From Ditylenchus dipsaci (lineage: Eukaryota > Nematoda > Chromadorea > Rhabditida > Anguinidae): a stretch of DNA of 64,000 nt. Position 1 is the stretch's first letter. Each line of letters opens with the position of its first letter. The notes under the pieces are model-generated. The model searched no databases, was not told where the DNA came from, and saw only the letters and a list, made by a program, of their open reading frames with translations. Shown here piece by piece: positions 41,663 through 52,700 of the stretch. The stretch covers positions 186,001 to 250,000 of the forward strand of contig SADC01000026.1 of NCBI GenBank assembly GCA_004194705.1, read 5' to 3'. Made by a program: the position numbers and the translations under genes.

Positions 41663-42130
41663 AACTATAAGTTTACACTTTTCTGAGTACTTTTTGGTTG
41701 TGTGTCCAGATTTTTAATGATTTTAATTCTACATATCTTTTTCACTTTTCATGTTTTTATGTCCAAATAAATGAAATTTGCGATCTGCAAAAAAGAGAGC
41801 AAGCCAGCGTTCAGTTTTTGCAAGAACATGGTCTGATCCCCAAAAAGGTAATTTTCGATATTTATATAACTATTTAAATCTGGACATAGATAACCGAAAA
41901 GAACCGTTTTCTGATCGACTGTTTTTTATTTTACAAAGCAAAGTGTTTTTCAATCCAAAAGTAGGCTAGAGTTTACTGAGAATGCGACAAACATTTTGTG
42001 GTTTGTGCAGGTTTGGTGACTCCGATAAAAAAGTGAGGCCACAAAAAACTGATTGGATACACCGGTTGGATACATTGACGATTGGATACACTGAATTACT
42101 TTGTTATACCTAAGTGGTGGGATGGAATAC
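41663..42130. other. Gene-free stretch
   Basis: Short frames only, with no recognised feature. Confidence 0.35.
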
Positions 42131-42133
42131 AAT

Positions 42134-43115
42134 AAAACTTCGGCGCTACTCGGTTATACCCCCCCCCCAAAAAGTGCTACTCGGGAATACCCCCCCCCAA
42201 TCCTAGAGCTACTCGGTTATACCCCCCCCCCCCAAAAATCAAGATTTTAGGAGTGGTCAAAACACATTTTTAAGCAATAATTTCGCCATGAAAGGACCAG
42301 AAAAGCAATTAAAATAGGGTTGAAGGGCTGTATTGGAGGGGAAGGGACAAAACAGGGCCACTTTATAGTGCCTATAAGTACCAAAGAGTATTAATTCTCT
42401 TAGCGTTGAAGTCACTTTCAAACCCAGCCACTTGTGGTGCACGTAAAAGTATAAGCACTCGAAATGATCAGAACGATCAGCCGTGTGGATCCTGATGGTT
42501 GTTGTTTAACTTTTGGATGGCCGAGCCTCTGGCTCGTAGCCTCAGGCTGGAAAATGGGGAGACTCTTTTCGGCCGAAAAATAAAGATGTTGAACATAGTT
42601 TTGAATACTGGGCCTACCGCATAAATAACTCTGGTATGCATGTTTTTTCATGCATGCAGAGTCGCTTTCGAGTGATTTGTGTCTAAGGTATGTGGGTGTG
42701 CGCATCTCAACTCCAAGCCCCCAAGCCCCTGCGCCCCGAAGGGGGCGCAGGGGGCTGAGAGTTAGAGATGCGCGCACGCACTTACCTTAGACATGATTCC
42801 GAGAAGTACACTTGATCATAAAATGCATATAGAGTCTATTTTTGCCACGGCCCGAGTTGAAAAACATGGTAAAGCAGCTAAAAAAAAGTGGCCCTGTATT
42901 ATTCCCTCCCTCCCAATACAGCCCATAATCCTTTTAAATTGCTTTTCTGACCTTTTATGGCGAAATTATTGCTTAAAAATGTGTTTTGACCACTCCTAAA
43001 AATCTTGATTTTTGGGGGGGGGGGTATAACCGAGTAGGTCCGATTTTTGGGGGGGGGGGGTATTCCCGAGTAGCTTTTTTGGGGGGGGGGGTATTACCGA
43101 GTAGCGTCAAAACTT
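42134..43115. repeat. Palindromic element with C/G tracts at the termini (GGCGCTACTCGGTTATAC)
   Basis: The left end iterates GCTACTCGGTTATACCCCCC three times. The right end has the inverse, GGGGGGTATAACCGAGTAG and GGTATTACCGAGTAGCGTC. Inner arms AAGATTTTAGGAGTGGTCAA and TTTTGACCACTCCTAAAAATC pair. The centre (42580-42860) is a GCGC-family copy with the CCCCTGCGCCCCGAAGGGGG hairpin. A half-copy lies at 60470-60715 in the EGR gene. Confidence 0.8.
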
Positions 43116-43725
43116 CTATTATTCCTGATACAATCATGGTTATTGGTATTATCCTTATTGAAAATACGATAGCATTATTTGCCCTACCTCAAAATATCTT
43201 GCATGTTCACCTAATTTTTCCAAAATAGCACTATGCTCGAAAATCGCGATCCCCTTCCTTAACTTGAGGCCCAGAGCAAATATTTTACATCTCTGCTTAT
43301 AACATTGTCTTTTTTCGCTTGTGTGTCTAAATTGACTTCTAATTTTTTTCTTGTTTTTAAAGTACAAATTAAAAAAATCATCATAAAATACCATTTTAGA
43401 AGAAATATGGTATTCCATTTCCGAGCTGAAATCGGCCAAATAACCCAATAACATTAAATTATGCTTTAATTTATATGATTGATTACCTACTTGCTGTGTT
43501 TGATGAATTTCCCACTTTTTTCTCCACTTTACTTGTATGGATTTTTGATGAGTAATTAGAATTGATGTGAAGGATAAGAAACAATAAATTAATTATTTAG
43601 AAAGTGATAATAATCACTTTCTCTTTCAGCCGACTGTTTTATTTATTGCTTTCAACAAAAGAAAAGGGAGAAAGTATTTTCCTCAAAGACATCTAGTCTT
43701 TTGGACTAGGCTACTATTTATCAAG
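43116..43725. other. Region upstream of the SLC17 gene
   Basis: No TATA box, operon-type neighbour or repeat is clear. The sequence immediately before the start codon at 43731 is AAGCAAAC, acceptable for invertebrate initiation. Confidence 0.35.
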
Positions 43726-43730
43726 CAAAC

Positions 43731-46700
43731 ATGCCCAGTACTCAGAAGAATAATGAAAATTTTCTGGCCGTCGATGTTAATCCAGCTTCAGTCCACCAAG
43801 AGCTTGAGAAAAAAGATCTGGAGGACAATAAGCATGGCAGTACACCCCCTAACACCATTCACAAAAGTGACAGTCAGCCAAAGTTAAGCGGCTCTCTTCG
43901 CTCAATTACCCAGGTGATTCAGGCCAAATTAAGTGGACGTCGAGAAGAAGGCGACTATACAGTGGGTTAGTCAATTTGCTTGCCCTTCATTTTCTGTACA
44001 GTCAGTAGTTGGGCGGTTTTGGTTAAGCCTAAAAGTTTATTTTAACGGTGTGTTAATTATAACACGGATTTTAATTTTTCTCCTAAAAACTTCGGACAGC
44101 TGAAAATTGGTCAGATACATCATATTTCAATGAAACTTATGTGGACGCAACCGACTCGCCAACGCCATAACTTGCCAGCGCAAAATACTCGCCGATAATA
44201 AAAACTACCATCGCAAATACTCGCCAATGTGAAATCCCGCCAACGGTGAATCTTGCCAGCTTCAAAACACGTCGACGAAAAACTCGCCAACGAGAAATTC
44301 GATTTTACTGCTGCTTTGGACCGACCATAAGAAGCTGTTAGATAGCTATTTTCGTTGGTAAGTCTTTCTTTGGCGAGTTTTTCATAAACTTTTTTTTTCA
44401 TTGACGAATTTTAGCGTTGGTGATTTTGGTGTTTTGTGTTTTCGAGTTTTTCGTTAAAGAGTTCATTGCGTCTTAATCTATATAATACGATGTAGCCATG
44501 AGTTTTTGACTGAAGACTGAAAAAATAATTTTTTTTTTTAATTTTCTGAGCAATTTCATCTAAGTAGCTGTAGATTTTCATTCAAAAGTTCACATCTATC
44601 TTATAAATATTTTTTGGCTTGAGTTTACAATCCCCCCCCCACGGGAGTGATTGGATGGAGGAGGTGTCATCATATTTCGTGTTTCTCGACCCCGATTTAA
44701 TGTGAAAACCGGCTGTTTTTTTGGTTCTGAGAAAAAAATTTTCGAACAACAGGGCGGGGGGTATCACGGTTTTTTAGTCAAAATTTGAAAAATTTAAATT
44801 GGCGCCTTTTGAATTTTAAAAGGAAGAAGGGCTGTATTGGGAGCGGAAGGGAATAAAAAGGGCCACTAATCATAGAGGACCCACTAACAAGAAGATGTTG
44901 AACATAGTTTTGAATACTGGGGCCTACCGCATAAATAAACTCTGGTATGCATGCTTTTCAGGGCATCCAGAGTCACTTTCGAGTGATTTGTGTCTAAGGT
45001 ATGTGGGTGTGCGCGTCTCAACTCCAAGCAACCAAGCCCCTGCGCCCCCGAAGAGGAGGGAGTACTCTTGATGATAAAATGCATGAAGAGTCTCTTTTTA
45101 TTGGGAGGATTGTAAACTGCAACCATTTTTTGGCTAGAAGACGGTTGACGCTCCCAGTTAGGACAGTTAAGGTACTGGTCAATTTTACGGCTTGACACCT
45201 TCTTTACTTCGAGTTTCGAAATCTTGTTGTGAATATTGCAAGAATTTCTTTTTTGGCCGATAATTTTTAAGAAACTCAAAATGTTTTGCTCTAAAAAGCA
45301 AAAACTCGGTCAGTTCGAGGAAACAGGGGGCTTGAAGGGTTAGCGTCATACTAAGGTGGGTTAGCATCCGAGCAAGAATCTTCGCGAAAGTACGCGTACC
45401 ACATTTTTTCTAATTAGCGGCCTCCTCTAATGAGGCGGCCTCCTCGACAAATTTATTCGCAAGGCTGTTTATCCCATTTTTTAAACATTCATGAGCTCTA
45501 CCGATTCCGCTTTTGAGATTTCAGTTCTTTAGCCAAAAACCTTGAGATCGACATCGAATTTTCCCGATTTTGGATATTCAAAAAATAGGTTGTCCGACCG
45601 CCTTTTTCAAGGAAATACGGTAAATGCTATTCTGCCTAGCTTTAGTGGTCAAACTCGGTCCAAAATTTTGTTTGATAAAGCAAAAAATCTTACTTTTTAA
45701 CAAAAAATAATAATTTTATTTAAATAAAATATATATGATTAAAATAAATTATTTTAATCATATATCTATTTGTTTTTTCCAAATGCACTAAAAACAATGG
45801 AGAATAAAAAAATTCTGACCGCATTGTTCTTGCTTACTACTTTTTCCTCGCAAAATAGCCGAATCATCCAAAAAGCTTTTTCTTTTCTTTTTACATACAC
45901 ACACCCTGAAGTATTTTTAGCAGCGAAAAACGCAACAAAAGCAAGCAAAACACGCCAGGATTGTTGAAAATGTTGGAAGTAAAGCACGTGTCCTACAAAA
46001 ATGCTTCCTCCTTGTTGATATTTTTTCCTTACTCAAAGCAAATTACAGTTTTTATTGGAGAGAAATTTATTTGAATGCTTGCTAATAATGTCATATATTA
46101 AAGGATGTATGAAACTGTTTCACACCAGGACACGATTTGCCCTAATGGTGTTGGTCCTGCTGTGTTTGGCTTCTGTTTGGTCTAATATTCTCTGCTTCAA
46201 TTTTGCCACGATTTGCATAAATAGTCAAGCTGGTATTGATGCCGAAGGAGCCGCCGTTGATCCAGAAGCAATTCTGGGGATGGTAAGTGTGCTTTTGAAT
46301 CAATGAATTTTTGTGAGTATGGTAAAGGTTCTTAAAACATTTTCAAAGTTCAAAAATCTTTTTCAAAAATGAGCGTAGGTGAAGTACAGCTTTTCTATTT
46401 GGTTGGTCAATAAGTTCGCGGGTGGTTCACATCATGCAAGGTCATAAACTTGACTCATAGAACCCGTTAAAAAGTACTATCAAAAGGACCATCAAAATTT
46501 TTATTGTAAAAACGAGACAAAACTCTTTTGTATGTTTCGAAATTCAAATTTAATTTTGAACCCCAGAAAAAACTTTTGTCTCGTTTTTACAATAAACATT
46601 TTGATGGTGGAACGCGCTAGAGAGTGGTCTATGAGTCAAAACTTATAAAACCCATGCAGGAACCTCGCGAGATGTGTATAAATCCAAACTTATGCACCAA

Positions 46701-49700
46701 CCCAATAAATATTTTCAAATATTGGTAAAATAATTTTAAAGGCGTGGTGACATGTGAGCCTTAACATTTAAGGACGCGTCAGCTGAGGGATTAACTTTGA
46801 GGATGTAAGGCTAGAGAGCCGACATAAATGGACGGAAAATCAATAATGGACTTTAGAGCCTCGATATTTAGAAAGCGAAACGTAAGACCCAAAATTAAGA
46901 TCTCGTTATATAAAGATCGATATTTACACATCGACATTGCGGATGCAATAAATGAAGCCCGAAATTTAAGACCCGAAATTTGTGGAGAGAACACTCTTGG
47001 CCCGATATTTGTGGCGCGAGATTTCAAGTCCGATGAATGTGGAAGAAGTATTCACTGCTCGAAATTTAAGTCTCTACATTCAAGCCACGAAATTTGAGGT
47101 CCGACATTTAAGGACGCAATATTTAAGGCTCTATATTTAAGGACGCGACTTTTAAGGCCCGACATTTGAGGGCGCGACATTTGAGGATGCGACACTTAAG
47201 GACAGAGTTGTTTAAGGCAAGACATACGAATGAAAAGGCGCAAGGAATTAAATACCGAGGAGGACTTACTACGATGGAAGAAAAAAGAAGAAAGCTTCAT
47301 TATTTTAGTCTTTACATTTATCTGTCTGTTCTCTAATGGTTCTGTCCTTATATGTTGGCCTTAAATGTCGCGTCCTCAAATTTCGGGCCTTAAATGTCGC
47401 GTCCCTAAATGTCGATCTTCAAATGTCGCGTCTTTAAACGGGCTTTAAATGTCCATTAAGAAAAAATAAGCCGGTAATATTACGTCCACAAAAGTCGGTC
47501 TCCAAGAATCAGTCTTGAAAATGTTGAGTTTGAAATGTCACGTCCTCAAAATTTGAACCGCAATATTCGGGTTGCAAATGTCACATCCTCATATTTCGAT
47601 CCTTAAGTCCCTGTCTTCATATGTCGGACTGTAAGTCTAGGTCTGCAAAAGACCATTTTCATTTGTCTCTCCTGCAATGTTGCATCCTTAATAGTTTGTC
47701 TTTATATATCGGGCCACAAATATCGATCTTCAATTCTCGGCTTTTGAAAAAGTCAATCCTTAAGAATTATTCCTCAAATGTTAAGGCTCAGATGTCACCA
47801 CCAGAGTGGTATACTCGACGATTACCTCAGCCATCAGCCTCAGCCTCAGCCGGCTGAGGTCTGAAAATTTCCTCAGCCTCAGCCGTCAGCCGTGCCAAAA
47901 TTTTTACCTCAGCCATCAGCCTCAGCCTCAGCCGCTGAGGTCTGAAAATTTTCCTCAGCCTCAGCCGTCAGCCGTGCCAAATTTTTACCTCAGCCGGCTG
48001 AGTTCGAGCTCAGCCGGCTGTAATATAAAACTATTAAAATTAACAATTTTATTGGTTTGTGTATAAGTAGCCATAAAATAGACAAAGCTGGCTTTTGAGG
48101 TAAAATGACTTATGTTTGGTGAAAAAAAGTCTTTTGTGCGAATTTCAATTTTGTGAAATTAAATTCGTATTCTTCTATTTTTTTTTCAAAATGATGACAC
48201 CATTAAGTAGCTGTGCGATTCTGGTTACTGATAAAGTATCAATTATTGCATAACGTCACGAAATGTAAAATAATAAGTTAAAGTTACGAACTGAATTACT
48301 TTTCTGACCCCCCTTATGCTTTGGTCCTGCTGTTTACAATTTTTTAGAGAATGCAATAGATATAATTTTGTAAGAAACCAGAATTGCAGCGCTACCTGAT
48401 GGCATTATTACTATAAAAAATTGGAAATTTCAAAGCTTTAAGACAAAAAGTTAAGTTTAAAATTTTTCTGTTAAGAAAATTTGAAAAATTTTTCTGCCTC
48501 AGCCGTCTGCCAGGTCTAAAAAATTCCTCAGCCGTCAGCCTCAGCCTCAGCCGGCTGAGGTCTGAAAATTTTCCTCAGCCTCAGCCGTCAGCCGGGCCGA
48601 AATTTTTACCTCAGCCATCAGCCTCAGCCTCAGCCGGCTGAGGTCTGAAAATTTTCCTCAGCCTCAGCCGTCAGCGAGGCCGAAATTTCTACCTCAGCCA
48701 TCAGCCTCAGCCTCAGCCGGCTGATGGCTGAGTTTAACCTCAGCCGGCTGAGGTTACCACCCTGGTCACCACGCCATTTTAAAGGATATAGAGTAACATA
48801 GAAAAAAACGCGCATTTAAAAATAATGCATGCGTCCTTAGTTTTAGGGAATTTGCTCAGAGCTAAATTCATACAGTCTTCTCTCGATATAGTTTAGATAC
48901 CATAAGTTTGTTCGCACCCAGGATCCGACACTTTTTTACCTTCATTTTTTTAAATTTTGCCAGTTCTGTTTTGATAGTCTTATCCTCATTATATTTTGTC
49001 AACTATAAGTAGGCCCTACCTAACAGAAAGCGGGGAGGGTGTTTGCCTTGGTACTGCCTGTTAGATTTCTTTTTAGGCTTAGGTTTGGACTAGGGTTGTC
49101 CAGAGTATGTTAGGACAGACTCAAAGATGTATTTTAGATATGTCTGAGTCCGTCCTAACATACGCTGGACAACCTCGGACGAAAAAATTGGACCAAGACG
49201 AAAAACAATAAGGCCAAGGGGATGGCTTTATTGTGTCGGATAAACGAGGTGTCGGTTAACTGAGGAGTCAGCTGACAGAGAATAGGCCAATCTCAGCCAA
49301 ATGAAGAATATTTGAGGTGCCGGATAACCGAGGGTGTCGGTTAACTGAGGTGTTGGATAACCCAGGTTCGACTGTAGTTCGAGAAACATGGTTGGTTGTA
49401 TCTGGCCTTGCCTACGCCTCGAACAAGTCAAAAAACGGCACTACTAAGCTTATAAGCTTGATACCTATTGTTCAATAGGTGAAACTTACCATAAGTAAAA
49501 TTTATTCTGTATATACACAGGATTTTTTATATTTATAACCAACAATTAATATAAAAAATTTGAATGTTAAATTTCTCTAATTCCTATATTTACAGGCGAT
49601 CAGTTAGCATCCAATCAAAGTTCTGCCACTGACAGCGCAATTTCTCTTTTAAATGGTGATACTTCTACTATTCACCCTGCAAAGCCTTTAAATACAACAG

Positions 49701-52700
49701 TTCCGATCTCAAAAGCTTTGTTCAACAGAACTCAACGTTTTTGGATTACCTCTTCAGTGGCTATAGCAGCATTGATTTCTAACTTTATTGTGGTTTCTTT
49801 GGTTACTTTTTTAATTATAAAATCTCCGGTTTCTATAGAAAGTAACTGTTTCTTAGGTAAACCAATTTGGCATCCGATGTATTTTCTCCCTTCTTGGTCT
49901 TCTTAGTGCCATCTCCACGTGTTTAATGCCGGCAGCTATTGAATTGGGTTTTTATTATATTCTTGCGAACAGAGTGCTTCAAGGTGGGTCTAAAAAGCTG
50001 TTTTTATTTTTTTCAATTTATTTTTTTATTTTATTCTATAGTAGCGCCAAAAATGCATTTTATCTAGTGCTTTTTGCCATTTTGAAGCTAAAAAAAGATT
50101 ACAACTAAAATTTAAAAAAAATGTTTGGGATTCCAAAATAAAGTCCAAAACATATGGCGGCGCTGCTATTATGTACGGGTTTTCTGATTCTTCAAAATTA
50201 TAACTATAATGCAGGGATGTTCAAGGCATTATAAAATTACACTTTTCTTTTTGAGTTATTTCTTTGTTCAATACTTAATATGATTTTTGAAATTTGCGTA
50301 TCAGCGACTTACAGTCGGTTAAGTTATTTCTTTCAGTTGTTTGAGTTTTTTTCTTTCTTTGTTTTATTTCTTTGTTTAAGACTCAATAAGCTAAGATAAT
50401 AATAACAAATAAATTCGCTTAACTATGTATGCATAGTCAGGTCTGCCAACATAGATTAACCAAAGAAAAATGTAAAAATATATATCGTATTTCTTCTAAT
50501 TGCCGCACAGTCTCTAATAACCTCACACCCCCAACTTTGAGGACTTATATCTCGGAGCAGAGTAAATATTTTGATCAGCTGTTTGATGCATTTTCTTAAC
50601 TCTCCGAGCTCTACCGATTCCACTTTTCAGATCTTGGTTGAGCACCCGAAAATCTCGAGATCGAATTCAGAAATTCCCGATTTTCGGGTGATCGAAAAAT
50701 AAGCGCACATGTGCGGCAATTAGAAGGAATACGGTATGTTTAATTTGATCAATTAAAAGTTCATAAGAAACTGCTTAAAATATTACTGAAATAACTTTTA
50801 GAAGATTCATAATTTTTTGGCCTTTTTTTGTGAAAATAAAAATATTTATCAAAATTAAAAAAAAAGCTCTCAATGCATTTTTTTATTTGTCTCACATTAT
50901 TGTCACATTATTGCATTATTTGTTGAAGGTATTGCATTCGCAGCTAATTTCCCAGTGATCGGATCTTTTACATCCAAGTGGACTTACTACAAACAAAACG
51001 GCCTGTTTGTGTCTGCCCTTGTAGCCTATGTTCAATTTGCACCGGCTGTTACAATGCCTATCAGTGGAGCTCTATGTTCTACATCTTATGGTTGGCCTCT
51101 GTTTTCTACGCCCACGGTGGATACTCGGCTTTTCTATTTACTTTATTTGCCATATTTTTCCGTAATAGCCCTGGTAAATTTTGTTTTAGGTACAATTTGA
51201 CAGTATAAACTAATAACTTTTCCAGGAAAACATCCGTTTGTTGGTGAAGTTGAATTAAGGAAAATTGCAGTTGGAAAATCAGAGTTGAACAAAGAAATTT
51301 TGAAAAAAATTCCCGTAATATATCTCTTGCTCAAATGTGATAAATCAAAAAAAAATCTTTAGTACCGTGAAATATTAAAAACAGCGTCGGTGTGGGCGAT
51401 TTGGATTGCTGGTTGGTTTAAGCTATATAATCATGAGTAGAACAGCAGAAATTTGCAGCGATCGGCAACTTCTTTTGTGTCAATATGATGTTTTTGTATT
51501 CTCCGGTAAGTCACTTGCATGGAATGCAACATAAAAATTATCGAAGAATTGATGTTAGATTTAAAAATTGATATCTAAAAAACGATATTGCTGTATTTAG
51601 TGATAAAATAACCGTCAGATTCTGGTTCCAGCATTTAGCTATTATAACTTATTTCTACAGCAGACATAGCTAGGATTTGTAATAATATAAATTTATCACA
51701 ATTATTTTGAATTCAAATTAACTATTTATTTTTTGAAATTTCCGTAACAACAATTTACAGTCGGTTAACTAAACTGTAAATTTACAGTCGGTTTAGTCAA
51801 CTAAATTCCTAATATAAGTTCATAAGTTTATTTACCGTATTTACTGTATTAACTCCCCACCCTCTAATAACTCCCCACCCTCTAATAAGTCTTCACCCTA
51901 CGGACCTTATATCTCAGCCTAGAGCGAACATTTCGCAAATCTGTTTTTTGCGTTTTCTTAGTTGCCGCGAGTTTACCTGATTACACTTTTCAGATTTTGG
52001 TTGAGCACCCGAAAATCTCAAAATCGACCTCAAAATTTTTCGATTTTTTAGAGGTTGAAAAATAACTCCCCATGGGGACTTAATACAGTAAATACGGTAT
52101 AAGTGTGCAGTCAAACTTGGGTCAAAAGTTCGTTCCAGCCTTGAGTCCGACACTTTTTAACCCAATTTTCGAAATTTTTTGCCAGTTCTGTATTCACAGT
52201 ATGGTGGAAAATATCGTCAGGATTCCAATTTCGCAGATCGCTTTTTAAAAATCCTGCAATTTCATCATCAAAAAAGCAAACATTCGATATAACGGCACCC
52301 TTTTTTCAAAAATAGTTGCCGTTATATCGAATGTTTGCTTTTTTAATGATGAAATTCGAATTCCTGACAACATTTCCGACCATACTGTAAATACAGAACT
52401 GGCGAAAAATTTCTAATATTGTGTTAAAAAAAAATGTCGGACCCAAGGCTGGAACGAACTTTTGGGAGTGTCGGATAACCCAGGTTTGACTGTAGTTAAC
52501 CATAAATTTAAGCTTAATTTTTCCTCATTTTGGAATTCTAAGTTTTTTAAAATCTTATTTTAAGCACTAAAAGAGCAATAAGCACCAGATAAAATAGCAT
52601 ATTTTTGGTAAAAATACACTAAAATGTGTTTATTTTGAACAAATCTCCGTATTTTCAAAACTTTGAGATTGTAACTTTGTATTATAATTATGCATAACAA

